A DNA stretch of 64,000 bases from Bradyrhizobium erythrophlei (GTDB taxonomy: Bacteria; Pseudomonadota; Alphaproteobacteria; Rhizobiales; Xanthobacteraceae). Position 1 is the first letter of the stretch. Each line of letters starts with the position of its first letter. This document shows, in pieces, positions 1 through 8,209 of the stretch. The stretch lies in assembly GCA_900129675.1 (NCBI GenBank), contig FSRD01000001.1, positions 1,539,501 to 1,603,500 on the forward strand, given 5' to 3'. The notes under the pieces are model-generated. The model searched no databases. It saw only the letters and a list, made by a program, of their open reading frames with translations, and was not told where the DNA came from. The translations under genes and the position numbers were made by a program.

Positions 1-555
1 GCGGCGCTTGCGCGCCAAATCGAAGGCGACGCGGGCGATGCGCTCGATCTCATAGGTGTCGTAAACCTGGGTGTCGATGGCGCGCTTCTGGCCGTTGCCA
101 AGGTCGGTGATGGTCTTCGGCTCGCCGAAATACACGCCGCCGGTCAGCTCGCGCACGATCATGATGTCGAGGCCTTCGACCGCCTCGCGCTTCAGGCTCG
201 AGGCATCGGCCAGCGCCGGATAGCACACCGCCGGGCGCAGATTGGCGAACAGGCCGAGATCCTTGCGTAGCCGCAACAGACCGGCTTCGGGCCTGACATC
301 GTAAGGCACGCTGTCCCACTTCGGCCCGCCGACCGCACCGAAGATGATGGCGTCGGCGGCCTTCGCCTTGGCCATGTCGCCTTCGCTGATCGAGACCTTG
401 TGCGCGTCATAGGCTGAACCGCCGACCAGCCCCCGCTCGGTCTCGAAATGCGCAATGCCCTGCGCGTTGAGCCAGTCGATCAGGCGTTGCACCTCCCCCA
501 TCACTTCGGGGCCGATGCCGTCGCCGGGGAGAAGCAGCAGTTTATGGGTCGCCAT
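1..555 (-). CDS. leuB: 3-isopropylmalate dehydrogenase, N-terminal part
   Basis: Cytosolic leucine-biosynthesis enzyme that oxidatively decarboxylates 3-isopropylmalate to 2-oxoisocaproate using NAD. The gene runs off the left edge, so only the first 185 codons are present. The N-terminus MATHKLLLLPGDGIGPEV is the typical start of the isocitrate/isopropylmalate dehydrogenase fold. It is followed by FGAVGGPKWD and by RELTGGVYFGEP, the latter being the LeuB substrate and cofactor region that separates it from isocitrate dehydrogenases. The ATG at 555 is the only sensible start. A palindromic repeat lies just upstream of the gene. Identification is secure; the C-terminal half cannot be inspected. 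Confidence 0.95.
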   Translation of the reverse strand, partial: MATHKLLLLPGDGIGPEVMGEVQRLIDWLNAQGIAHFETERGLVGGSAYDAHKVSISEGDMAKAKAADAIIFGAVGGPKWDSVPYDVRPEAGLLRLRKDLGLFANLRPAVCYPALADASSLKREAVEGLDIMIVRELTGGVYFGEPKTITDLGNGQKRAIDTQVYDTYEIERIARVAFDLARKRR

Positions 556-577
556 GGTTCGATACCTCATTCAATCC

Positions 578-705
578 GTCATGCCCGGGCATAGCCGTCC
601 GAAGGACGGCGTCGCTTCCACTCCGCCTATGTCCCGGGCATCCACGTCTACTTGTGCTTCGATAGACCAAAGCGTGGATGGCCGGGACAAGCCCGGCCAT
701 GACGA
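578..705. repeat. Palindromic repeat, family A (long form)
   Basis: Imperfect inverted repeat with ends CGTCATGCCCGGGC and GCCCGGCCATGACG and a central ATCCACGTC / GCGTGGAT pair. It belongs to the same family as the elements at 40087, 54625 and 60731. This copy has an extra internal arm (CCGTCCGAAGGACGG) that also occurs, in the opposite orientation, in the 54625 copy. It lies in the spacer between divergent leuB and the MFS gene. Confidence 0.85.
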
Positions 706-828
706 CGGATGTTGTTGCGCGCGGAGTGCTAAAGCGGCGTTGCGCAATTGGCAAGACACCATTGCTGCATGCGCGCCTGTGCAAGCCCGCCCTCGCCTGT
801 CACAATACCGCTCCTGCCGGAGTACCCC

Positions 829-2028
829 GTGAGAGCCCCCGACCGTCCCCCGATTTACGCGCATCCCGCGCGGCTGATCCTCATTCTGTCGCTGGCGCCG
901 ATCATCGGTCTCGGCATCGGCCGCTTCGCCTATGCGCTGGTGCTGCCCGACATGCGCGATTCGCTGCACTGGTCGTATTCGGCGGCCGGCTTCATGAACA
1001 CGATCAACGCGGTCGGCTATCTCGCCGGCGCGCTGCTGGCTTCGCGGATGATCCGGCGCTTTGGCCTGGCCGGGGCCGTGCGCTGGGGAACCCTGGCCGC
1101 CATCGCCTCGCTGGTGCTGTGCGCCAGCTCGGGCAATTTCATCGTGCTCAGTTTTGCGCGATTGCTGGCGGGCGTGGGCGCCGCGGCCGGATTCGTCGGC
1201 GGCGCAGCACTTGCGGCCACGATCGCGCAGTCGCGCCCCGAACGCGCGAATTTCCTGCTCAGCCTGTTCTACGCCGGGCCCGGGCTCGGCATCCTGTCGT
1301 CGGGACTGGTCGCGCCGTTCGTGCTGCAGCATTTCGGGCCGGGATCGTGGTGGATCGTGTGGTGGGCGATGACGCTGCTGTCGGTGGTCATGATCATCCC
1401 GCTGCTGCTGGCGCCGCTCGCCGGCAATGCCGCGATCGACCGTGCGGCGCCGACCCGATTTTCGATCCGGCCGGCGCTGATCTATCTGGTGGGCTATTTC
1501 CTGTTTGGCGCAGGCTACATCGCCTACATGACTTTCATGATCGCCTATGTCCGCGACGCCGGCGGCGGTGCGGCGGCACAGAGCGCGTTCTGGTGCCTGA
1601 TCGGCCTGAGCGCCTTCGTGACGCCATGGGTGTGGCGCCGCGTGCTCGCGCTCGACCGCGGCGGGCTGGCCACCACGATCATCCTCGGCGTCAACGCGAT
1701 CGGCGCGAGCTTACCGATCTTCGGTCACTCGCCGCTATTGCTCGCGATCTCCGCGCTGGTGTTCGGCGTCGCGTTCTTCGCGGTGGTCGGATCGACCACC
1801 GCCTTCGTGCGCTTCAACTATCCGCCCGCGTCCTGGCCGACCGCGATCGCGGCCATGACCATTTCGTTCGGGATCGGCCAGACGCTGGGGCCGATCGTGG
1901 TCGGCGCGATCACGGACGCGGTGGGCAGCCTGTCGTTCGCGCTGAACGTTTCGGCGGCGATGCTGGCGGCCGGCGCGATCCTGTCGGCGTTTCAGAAGAA
2001 GCTGGAACCACCCTCCAAATTCGCCTGA
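829..2028 (+). CDS. MFS transporter, YbfB/YjiJ type
   Basis: Twelve-helix major facilitator of about 400 residues, probably an inner-membrane exporter; the substrate cannot be read from sequence. Helix 1 contains LAPIIGLGIGRFAYALVLP, the glycine-rich segment with the conserved GRFAY motif of YbfB/YjiJ-type MFS proteins. A second half begins near IRPALIYLVGYFLFGAGYI. I chose the GTG at 829 because GGAG sits six bases upstream and because the ATG at 748 would add 27 residues without a membrane or signal character. It stands alone, divergent from leuB and convergent with the next gene. Confidence 0.8.
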   Translation: MRAPDRPPIYAHPARLILILSLAPIIGLGIGRFAYALVLPDMRDSLHWSYSAAGFMNTINAVGYLAGALLASRMIRRFGLAGAVRWGTLAAIASLVLCASSGNFIVLSFARLLAGVGAAAGFVGGAALAATIAQSRPERANFLLSLFYAGPGLGILSSGLVAPFVLQHFGPGSWWIVWWAMTLLSVVMIIPLLLAPLAGNAAIDRAAPTRFSIRPALIYLVGYFLFGAGYIAYMTFMIAYVRDAGGGAAAQSAFWCLIGLSAFVTPWVWRRVLALDRGGLATTIILGVNAIGASLPIFGHSPLLLAISALVFGVAFFAVVGSTTAFVRFNYPPASWPTAIAAMTISFGIGQTLGPIVVGAITDAVGSLSFALNVSAAMLAAGAILSAFQKKLEPPSKFA

Positions 2029-2081
2029 GGGAGCACCGGCGGCATGGAAGAAGCCGCGGCCCACCGTAAAACCAACCCGGT

Positions 2082-2867
2082 TCAGCTTCCGCTGAACGAA
2101 TTGTAACCCTGGTCTTCCCAATAGCCGCCCTTGTAGTCGTTGGTGACTTCCATCGAGATCACGTATTTCGGATTCTTGAAACCGAGCTTGGTCGGCACCC
2201 GGATCTTCATCGGAAAACCATAGGCGCGCGGCAGTATCTCGTCAGCGAATTTGAACGTCATCTGGGTCTGCGGATGCAACGCGGTGCGCATGTCCAGCGG
2301 CGAGTTGTAGCCGTCCCTGTCGGCGCACTGGAACCAGACATAGTTGGCGCGGGTGTCGGCGCCGACCAGTTTGAGGAAATCACGCAACGGCGTGCCGGTC
2401 CAGCTTCCGATCGCGCTCCAGCCCTCGACGCAGATATGGCGGGTGACCTGCTTGACCTGCGGCAGCTTGTACAGCTCCTCCAGCGTCCACGGCTTCTTGT
2501 TGTCGACGAGGCCGCGCACTTCCAGCTTCCATTGCTTGCCGTCGATTTCGGGCGCATCGTCGACGTCGTAATAGCCGTTGAACGGAAACGGCTTTGTGAT
2601 CGCGCTTTCCGGGAAAGTGGGGGCCAGCGCGTCGGGATTGAACATCCAGGCCTGCACGCCGTCATTGAACTTCGAGACTTTCTTCAGCATCTCCTCGGCC
2701 GAAAAACTGTCCGAGACGTCGCAGCCGGTGAGCAAGGTGAGCGCACCCAGGCTGGCGCCGGCGGAGATGAAACGCCGGCGCGTCAGATCCGGCATCGCCT
2801 TGGCGGCGTCCCTGACCAACAACTTCTTGTCGACCCCGGGGATCAACAGCGATCGCATACGGCCCAT
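2082..2867 (-). CDS. Molybdopterin-dependent oxidoreductase, sulfite oxidase/MsrP family
   Basis: Periplasmic Moco enzyme of the sulfite oxidase fold (261 aa). A twin-arginine signal around residues 28-49 (LTRRRFISAG, then a hydrophobic stretch ending LLTGC) predicts Tat export; the Cys at its end could even be lipidated. Cys146 in RHICVEGWS is the expected molybdenum ligand. The preceding FPFNGYYDVDD and the later GFPMKIRVP segments also fit the family. It is encoded 13 bases downstream of a diheme-type cytochrome b gene, which should supply or accept its electrons, as in MsrPQ or sulfite-oxidising pairs. It lacks the C-terminal dimerisation domain of classic sulfite oxidases. Whether the substrate is sulfite, methionine sulfoxide or another S/N-oxide is unknown. 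Confidence 0.85.
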   Translation of the reverse strand: MGRMRSLLIPGVDKKLLVRDAAKAMPDLTRRRFISAGASLGALTLLTGCDVSDSFSAEEMLKKVSKFNDGVQAWMFNPDALAPTFPESAITKPFPFNGYYDVDDAPEIDGKQWKLEVRGLVDNKKPWTLEELYKLPQVKQVTRHICVEGWSAIGSWTGTPLRDFLKLVGADTRANYVWFQCADRDGYNSPLDMRTALHPQTQMTFKFADEILPRAYGFPMKIRVPTKLGFKNPKYVISMEVTNDYKGGYWEDQGYNSFSGS

Positions 2868-2880
2868 AACGATTCTCCTC

Positions 2881-3513
2881 TTAGCGTCCGATGATCATGG
2901 CGCGCAGGCTCTTCGGCACCAGGAAGGCGAGCGCGACATGAACCACCAGGAAAGCGACGATCAAAGACATGCAGATGAAGTGGACGTAGCGCGCGACGTC
3001 GTAGCCGCCGAACAGCGCCGTCAGCCACTGCAACTGCACGGGTTTCCAGATCGACAGGCCCGACAGCACGATGACGACACCGACCACGATGATGCCGGCA
3101 TAGAGCAGCTTCTGCACATTGTTGTATTTGCTGAGGTCATCATGCGCGAGTTTCAACGTCAGCGCGGCCTTGGTATCCGAGATCACGCCCGCCGGCGTGA
3201 TCGGCAGCAGCTTCTTGCGGAAGCGGCCGGTGGCAAATCCAAGCGCGAGATAGATCAGGCCATTGACCATCAGCAGCCACATCGCGGCAAAGTGCCACAG
3301 CAGCGCGCCGCCGAGCCAACCGCCGAGGGTGATGCTGCTGGAAAACCGGAAATCGAACAGCGGCGAGGCGTTGTAGATCTGCCAGCCCGACATGATCATC
3401 AGCACCATCGCCACCGCATTGGTCCAATGCAGGGCCCGTACCCAGGCCGGCTGAATGATTTTGGCGGCCTTGGTGGCGCTGACTTGCTCGTCGCTGACTG
3501 TGAGGCTGGACAT
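2881..3513 (-). CDS. Cytochrome b561-domain membrane protein
   Basis: Four-helix integral membrane cytochrome b of about 210 aa, the likely electron-transfer partner of the molybdopterin protein encoded immediately downstream. Candidate haem histidines lie in RALHWTNAVAM (helix 1), LLWHFAAMW (helix 2), RYVHFICM and LVVHVALAF (later helices), the pattern of the Ni-hydrogenase/thiosulfate-reductase cytochrome b family. The 13-base spacing to the next gene indicates co-transcription. The upstream fasciclin gene has its own terminator, so this pair is probably a separate transcription unit. Confidence 0.85.
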   Translation of the reverse strand: MSSLTVSDEQVSATKAAKIIQPAWVRALHWTNAVAMVLMIMSGWQIYNASPLFDFRFSSSITLGGWLGGALLWHFAAMWLLMVNGLIYLALGFATGRFRKKLLPITPAGVISDTKAALTLKLAHDDLSKYNNVQKLLYAGIIVVGVVIVLSGLSIWKPVQLQWLTALFGGYDVARYVHFICMSLIVAFLVVHVALAFLVPKSLRAMIIGR

Positions 3514-3618
3514 GGCTTTTCCGTCGCTATCGTCGATACCGGGTTATACGCCTGGAACCGGGTTTCCGTTACTGCCTTGCATGCTATCGGTTTGATACAT
3601 GGGGCCTATCGTGGTCAC

Positions 3619-3648
3619 AAAAAAGCGAGCCGGGCCGCCCCGGCTCGC
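3619..3648 (-). terminator. Rho-independent terminator of the fasciclin gene
   Basis: On the minus strand a perfect 10-bp stem (GCGAGCCGGG / CCCGGCTCGC) with a 4-base loop is followed by six T residues. It lies about 10 bases past the stop codon of the fasciclin gene. Confidence 0.85.
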
Positions 3649-3658
3649 TCTGGCGGGG

Positions 3659-4213
3659 TCAGGACGCCGGCATCAGCACGGTGTCGACCACATGGATCAC
3701 GCCGTTCGACTGATTGACGTTCGAGATCGTCACCATCGAGGAGCCGCCCTTGGCGTCGATGATCCAGACCTTGCCGTCCTGGTGCTTCACAGTCAGTTCC
3801 TCGCCCTCGGCGGTCTTGAGCTTCTTGCCGTCGGTGAGGTCGGAAGCCGCGAGTTTGCCGGGCACCACATGGTAGGTCAGGATCTTGGTCAGGGTCGCCT
3901 TGTTCTCCGGCTTGACCAGGCTGTCGACGGTGCCGGCCGGCAGCTTGCCGAACGCGGTGTTGGTCGGCGCGAACACCGTGAACGGGCCCTTGCCTTCCAG
4001 CGTTTCGACCAGGCCGGCGGCCTTCACCGCGGCAACCAGCGTGGTGTGGTCCTTCGAGTTGACGGCGTTCTGGATGATGTTCTTGGAGGGGAACATCGCG
4101 GCGCCGCCGACCATCACGGTCTTTTCCTGCGCGCTGACCGGCGCGGTGATGGTGGCCGTGAGCGCCAGCACGCCAAGGGCGGCGGCGGACAAAAATGCAA
4201 TACGCTTCGACAT
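3659..4213 (-). CDS. Secreted fasciclin-domain protein
   Basis: Single FAS1-domain protein of 184 aa with an N-terminal Sec signal (MSKRIAFLSAAALGVLAL, cleavage after VSAQ likely). FAS1 hallmarks are visible: TLVAAVKAAGLVETLEGKGP, the H1 motif PFTVFAPTNTAFGKLP, the YHVVPGK box and a terminal GVIHVVDTVLMP H2 box. Such proteins act in the periplasm or at the cell surface in adhesion or stress protection. The start at 4213 has GGGAGA upstream and leaves the signal peptide at the N-terminus; a longer reading from 4270 would bury it. The gene precedes the cytochrome b/molybdoenzyme pair in the same direction, but a terminator separates them. Confidence 0.9.
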   Translation of the reverse strand: MSKRIAFLSAAALGVLALTATITAPVSAQEKTVMVGGAAMFPSKNIIQNAVNSKDHTTLVAAVKAAGLVETLEGKGPFTVFAPTNTAFGKLPAGTVDSLVKPENKATLTKILTYHVVPGKLAASDLTDGKKLKTAEGEELTVKHQDGKVWIIDAKGGSSMVTISNVNQSNGVIHVVDTVLMPAS

Positions 4214-4447
4214 GGATCGTCTCCCGATGATTGAGGTAACCGGCGGAGGTTCCGCCGGCGATGAAAACAACGAGGCAGGTCGATTGACTTTGCGCCGTCG
4301 TTGGCCGAGCTACGGGAGGGTTTCGGGGCGGTTTCGGCGAATAATTTATCGTGATCTCTGAAACTATTTTTAGGGGAGGCCGTGGGGGCTAATTTCTTGC
4401 GTCGTCGCAACGAAACCAGCACTCCAAGTCAATTCGGTCGAGGGAGC

Positions 4448-4532
4448 CGTCATTGCGAGCGGAGCGAAGCAATCCATCTCTCGGCAAGCGGAGGAATGGA
4501 TTGCTTCGTCGCTGGCGCTCCTCGCAATGACG
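4448..4532. repeat. Palindromic repeat, family B
   Basis: Inverted repeat with outer arms CGTCATTGCGAG / CTCGCAATGACG and inner arms GAAGCAATCCAT / ATGGATTGCTTC. Other copies lie at 37213, 43230, 56033 and 62337. Short ORFs across it on both strands come from the palindrome and are not genes. Confidence 0.9.
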
Positions 4533-4544
4533 ACCAAACACACC

Positions 4545-4920
4545 TCCGCATTCCCGCGGCGCGTTTCGCCCGGGCTTTGCAAATCGTTTCGCCCCGAAAC
4601 GAGGGAGCGGGGAATGCCGGATGCACGCTGCACCCGCGGTCTCGTGTGCAAAATTGTGCAAAGAAAACGCACACGAGCATACAGGTTCAGCGGAGGCGAT
4701 CCGGCATTCCCTGCGCAATGGCTTTACGGCTTATGCCGTGCTCTCCTCGGCGACGAATTCGTCTTGTCACCGTCGCTGCCGACTTGACGGCTATTCCGAT
4801 CCGGCTGGATCGATGTCGCCACCGACAGCTTGACACCAGCAACGGGTGCCAGGACCACACGGTTTTGCCGTACGCTTCAGCGCCGTTCGTCTGGCGCGCC
4901 GGTTGTTCGCTCACAGACTA
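4545..4920. repeat. Probable large dispersed non-coding element
   Basis: A stretch of about 375 bases directly after the family B palindrome. It contains no credible gene but has overlapping short open frames on both strands. I recognise its conceptual peptides (for example KIVQRKRTRAYRFSGG) as a type frequently mis-annotated as hypothetical proteins throughout Bradyrhizobium genomes, which points to a dispersed element. That recognition is from memory; there is only one copy in this window, and the boundaries are approximate. Confidence 0.45.
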
Positions 4921-5235
4921 AAAGCCTGCCCTGCGATTCCAAGCGCCCCCGACGCTGCCGCGTCCACCGCTTCCCATCCCAACGTATTTGACGATCCGGA
5001 TACGCCCCTCGTTAGGGGATGAGACGGCCGGGTTTCTAGCCCTGATTTGGAGGAAGCGGGAAGAGGAATATTTTCTCTGGAGGGACTGGACAGGCCAAAT
5101 CACGTTGAAGCGCTTCAACAAATTGTCCTTTTGGAGCAATCGAACTACAACCGGCTTCCATCGCGCCCGGACACGCATTACCCCGATCTGCGCTTCGACG
5201 AGCCGCGGGCAGCAAGTCGGCACCGGTCACGTGTC
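4921..5235. other. Gene-free stretch
   Basis: No gene can be supported here. A plus-strand frame of about 114 codons crosses it (from 4988) but has no ribosome binding site, no family resemblance I trust, and overlaps the 3' end of the small gene on the other strand. It is probably a continuation of the repeat-derived DNA to the left. Confidence 0.4.
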
Positions 5236-5454
5236 TCATCTCCGTGATGGAGTCGCAGGGCAAATTGATCGCCGCATCTGCCTTGTGAGATTGCCAAAGA
5301 GTTTGACGTGTTCGGACATTCCCTGCATGTGAGTTTGAAGGACGGCAAGGCCCTCCTCGAGCGCCGCAAATTGCTCAAAGAACTGTTCCTCGGTGATCTC
5401 CTGTTCCGGGAAACTGCCTTTGCTTTTGACGTGAGCGTCGAAAAAACATTTCAT
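5236..5454 (-). CDS. Small hypothetical protein
   Basis: Seventy-two residues, unrecognised. The ribosome binding site is excellent (AAAGGAG, seven bases before the ATG), which is the main argument that it is a gene. Residues 14-58 are acidic and amphipathic (EQEITEEQFFEQFAALEEGL) and look helical. The last dozen residues are arginine- and proline-rich, unlike the rest, so the original C-terminus may have been lost where the gene meets repeat-like DNA. It lies 90 bases downstream of a methyltransferase gene on the same strand and may belong to the same transcript. Confidence 0.5.
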   Translation of the reverse strand: MKCFFDAHVKSKGSFPEQEITEEQFFEQFAALEEGLAVLQTHMQGMSEHVKLFGNLTRQMRRSICPATPSRR

Positions 5455-5544
5455 GATGATGCTCCTTTGTATTCGGCCGAGTCGTGTGTCTGCACGTCCC
5501 GGCTAACGAGCTCTGCGCCCTCGGCTTACACGTGTGCGACTGAG

Positions 5545-6357
5545 TCAGACCGCCACGGTAACGCGCAGGAATGTCGCCGGAATGGTGGTGGCATCCTTGC
5601 CTGGGCTTTTGTTCTGGCTGTTAAACAGGACTTCCAGTTCCTTCTGCAGATCACCGGCCCGACCGTTGTTTTCCGCGGCCTCGAATGCATTCATGGTTGG
5701 CCCATAGAATTTTCTGAATGCATCGACGAGCTCTGATGGCGCCGCAGGAAAGTTGAAGATGTAGGTGTCTTTGACGAAAGATATCCTTTCTTTCGGTATC
5801 CCGGCGCCTGCAAATCGCTCTGTCACGTTATTCTCGATCCCCCACGTCGCAGGGCTGATGAAACCTTCCGGCGGTGGCGGCGAGTAGGCGGCGCTGATCT
5901 TCAGGATTTGCGCCACCAATGTCGGATCACCCGGAATCCAATTGCCCATAACGATTCGCCCTCCGGGGCGAGTGACGCGCACCATCTCCCTGGCGACATC
6001 AAACGGCTTGGGCGCAAACATCGCCCCGAACATGCTGACGACGAGGTCGAAGGAGCTATCCTTCAATTCGTGCAGATTGGACGCGTCGCCTTCCTGAAAC
6101 CTGCAGTTCGCGAGGCCGGCCTCTTTGGCGCGGATGTTGCCGGCCGTCACGAGGTTCGCTGCGATATCGACGCCCAGGACATCGGCTCCGAGCCTCGCCT
6201 CCGGCAATGCCGTCGTTCCATCGCCGCACCCGAGATCAAGCACTTTGAGTCCTCTTGTAATTCCGAGGCTCTTGACGAAAGCCTCTCCGCTCTCGCGCAT
6301 GCTCGCCGAAATCCGGGTGAAGTCGCCTTTCTCCCACAGCGCCTTGTTTGGATTCAT
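5545..6357 (-). CDS. Class I SAM-dependent methyltransferase
   Basis: Rossmann-fold methyltransferase, 270 aa. Motif I is VLDLGCGDGTTAL (about residues 39-51), motif II lies around ADVLGVDIA, and motif IV is FDLVVSMFGAMFAPKP, followed by the VRVTRPGGRIVMGNW post-motif; together these are typical of the UbiE/Methyltransf_11 branch. The substrate is unknown. An AGGAAAGG element precedes the ATG. It is co-oriented with the OsmC and diiron genes upstream but separated from OsmC by 181 bases, so shared transcription is possible, not certain. Confidence 0.85.
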   Translation of the reverse strand: MNPNKALWEKGDFTRISASMRESGEAFVKSLGITRGLKVLDLGCGDGTTALPEARLGADVLGVDIAANLVTAGNIRAKEAGLANCRFQEGDASNLHELKDSSFDLVVSMFGAMFAPKPFDVAREMVRVTRPGGRIVMGNWIPGDPTLVAQILKISAAYSPPPPEGFISPATWGIENNVTERFAGAGIPKERISFVKDTYIFNFPAAPSELVDAFRKFYGPTMNAFEAAENNGRAGDLQKELEVLFNSQNKSPGKDATTIPATFLRVTVAV

Positions 6358-6538
6358 CGGACCTTTCCTGCTTTGTTACTGAACGACCCGCTTGTTCGAC
6401 ACCTTCGGGAGCCTGCGAATGTTGTGATGTTTGCTCAGGCTGTCCGACGACCGCGCCTGCCGGCGCTCCGGCAGCACCATCGAAACACAGATTTTGTCGC
6501 GTCGATGGTCGCTGCCGAAGAGCGTCGTGGCCGATCGA

Positions 6539-7111
6539 TTACTCGACGATCAGGGCCGGCTTGAGCGCCACCGGCTGCGCTACGTTGTAGTAATTCGGCG
6601 AGGTCGCCATTACCGCCTCGTGGATTTCAGCGAACTGGGCCTTGTTGCCGCTGCCCTTGATGCGAACGGTGTAATTCAGCTTCTCGTACCCCCGCGGCAC
6701 CGCAGGATCGATGCCGAGGAAGCCACGGAGATCGATTTCGCCAACGGTCTCGATCGCCAGGCTTTCGAGGGTGATTCCGCGCACGGCGCACTGCGCCACG
6801 TAGCCGACCGTCATGCAGGCGTTGAGCGCCGCAATCAGATGATCCTGCGGATTGGCGAAACTGTTCGATCCGCCGAGTTCGCGGGGCTCGTCGATATCGA
6901 TCGAGAACCGGCGCGGCACCTTTTCTCCGCGGATCTCGTAGCTCTCGATTTCCGCGCGGCTCCGCGCCTGGCCCTGCCAGGTCGTGGTAACGTGCCAGCT
7001 TGTCTTGCCCTTGGCTGGTTCGCGCCTGACGCTCTCGATAAGGGCAAACAGGTCGTCGACATTGATGCCGTTGACGACGTTGGGTTCGGCGGTCTTCGGT
7101 TGAGCGCTCAT
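6539..7111 (-). CDS. OsmC family protein
   Basis: OsmC/Ohr-fold protein (190 aa); family members are cysteine-based peroxidases or related stress proteins. The central helix segment PQDHLIAALNACMTVGYVA carries the conserved first cysteine; a clear second resolving cysteine of true Ohr/OsmC peroxidases is not obvious (the next is in VAQCAVRGI), so catalytic activity is uncertain. The start at 7111 has AAAGGAG seven bases upstream and is preferred over the in-frame ATG at 7129. It begins 48 bases after the stop of the diiron protein gene and is almost certainly co-transcribed with it. Confidence 0.85.
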   Translation of the reverse strand: MSAQPKTAEPNVVNGINVDDLFALIESVRREPAKGKTSWHVTTTWQGQARSRAEIESYEIRGEKVPRRFSIDIDEPRELGGSNSFANPQDHLIAALNACMTVGYVAQCAVRGITLESLAIETVGEIDLRGFLGIDPAVPRGYEKLNYTVRIKGSGNKAQFAEIHEAVMATSPNYYNVAQPVALKPALIVE

Positions 7112-7159
7112 GACGGGTCTCCTTTGCATGGGTTGGGGTGAAGATGTCCGCAGATTGGA

Positions 7160-8095
7160 CTATTGCAGGGTTGCGAGCGCCGATTGGATTCGCTGGCCCT
7201 GCTGCTCGGTGATCAGGCCGGTGAGCACCTTGCCGAAGTGCGGGTGCTGCGCGCCTGAGTGGATGTATTGCCAGCGATAGGCTTTCAGAAATGCAGTCTC
7301 GATCGCGCGCGCTTCCGCCTCGCGGACCACGCGGCCACACGTTCGCGTGAAGTAGCCTGCGTCAGCTTTGGCCTGGGCCTGCAGGATGCCGTCGACCGCG
7401 GCGACCAACTCGATGAATTCGTCGACCGCGGAATCGCGTTGCTCCGCCGTTAACCCGCCGTCGTGGCGCACCCATTCGAGTTCATCGAGAATCGCGTGCT
7501 GGCTTTCCTCTTTCCAGTGAAACAGGAACACGTCCTTGAACAGTTCGGAGAGTTGCGGATCGGAGTCGATGCTCTGACGATAGTGGAGCTGGGTGAACAG
7601 CTCGATATCCAGCGTCAGTGCCAACACCGCCCAGGTGCTCTTGCCGAGAACGGCATGGGCAACAGCGTTGTGATCCACGTCGAAGCGATAACCGCCGGGC
7701 AAGACATCGTCGACCATCGCATCGACAAGGCGAAACAGCGCCTGGTGTTTCAACTCCTCGTCGCTGAACCGCACCAGCGCCTCGAGCGCAACCTGGTCGC
7801 CGAACCAGTGATCCTCGCTCAACTCCAGGACTTTGGCATTGATGAAGCGTTCGACCAGACCAAAGATATTAGCGTAGGTGCGGCCCTGGATCTGGCTGAC
7901 GAACCGCTTTTCGTCGGCCGACAGGGTCGTGAACGCATCCGCCAGGGAAAGCCCGTCTGGAAGAAATTTGTGGGCGGTATCGAACTTGCGCCCCCGGATC
8001 ACATCCTTGTCGATGTCCCAGCGAACCCGCTTGGACGTTTGAATGCAGCGTGCGTAGCGTTCGCTGCTGTCGGAAATATTGCTGATCACGTTCAT
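7160..8095 (-). CDS. Ferritin-like diiron protein, function unknown
   Basis: A 311-residue predicted four-helix carboxylate-bridged diiron protein. Metal ligands can be placed: Glu82 (VERFINAK), Glu114 and His117 (DEELKHQ), Glu165 (DIELFTQLHY), Glu197 and His200 (KEESQHA), i.e. two ExxH motifs and two single Glu as in diiron oxygenases. No known enzyme name fits. AurF-like N-oxygenases and other diiron monooxygenases are the nearest conceptual match, on motif layout only. The ATG at 8095 has AAAGGAG upstream; an open frame continues to 8596 but overlaps the divergent regulator and has no start signal. It is the first gene of a leftward unit with OsmC, facing the AraC regulator. Confidence 0.75.
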   Translation of the reverse strand: MNVISNISDSSERYARCIQTSKRVRWDIDKDVIRGRKFDTAHKFLPDGLSLADAFTTLSADEKRFVSQIQGRTYANIFGLVERFINAKVLELSEDHWFGDQVALEALVRFSDEELKHQALFRLVDAMVDDVLPGGYRFDVDHNAVAHAVLGKSTWAVLALTLDIELFTQLHYRQSIDSDPQLSELFKDVFLFHWKEESQHAILDELEWVRHDGGLTAEQRDSAVDEFIELVAAVDGILQAQAKADAGYFTRTCGRVVREAEARAIETAFLKAYRWQYIHSGAQHPHFGKVLTGLITEQQGQRIQSALATLQ

Positions 8096-8209
8096 TTCAG
8101 TCTCCTTTCGCGGAGCGGTGCGCCGATGGCGCAGACCAACCGATCGGCTGATGCAGCGATTTTTAGGTCGCCGGACCGGCGGGGGTCTATGACCGGCGCA
8201 CCTTGAGAC

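Noticed and set aside
4382..4921. Plus-strand frame of 179 codons after the fasciclin gene
   Set aside because: Spans a family B palindrome and the large repeat block; frames on both strands overlap and none has a start signal.
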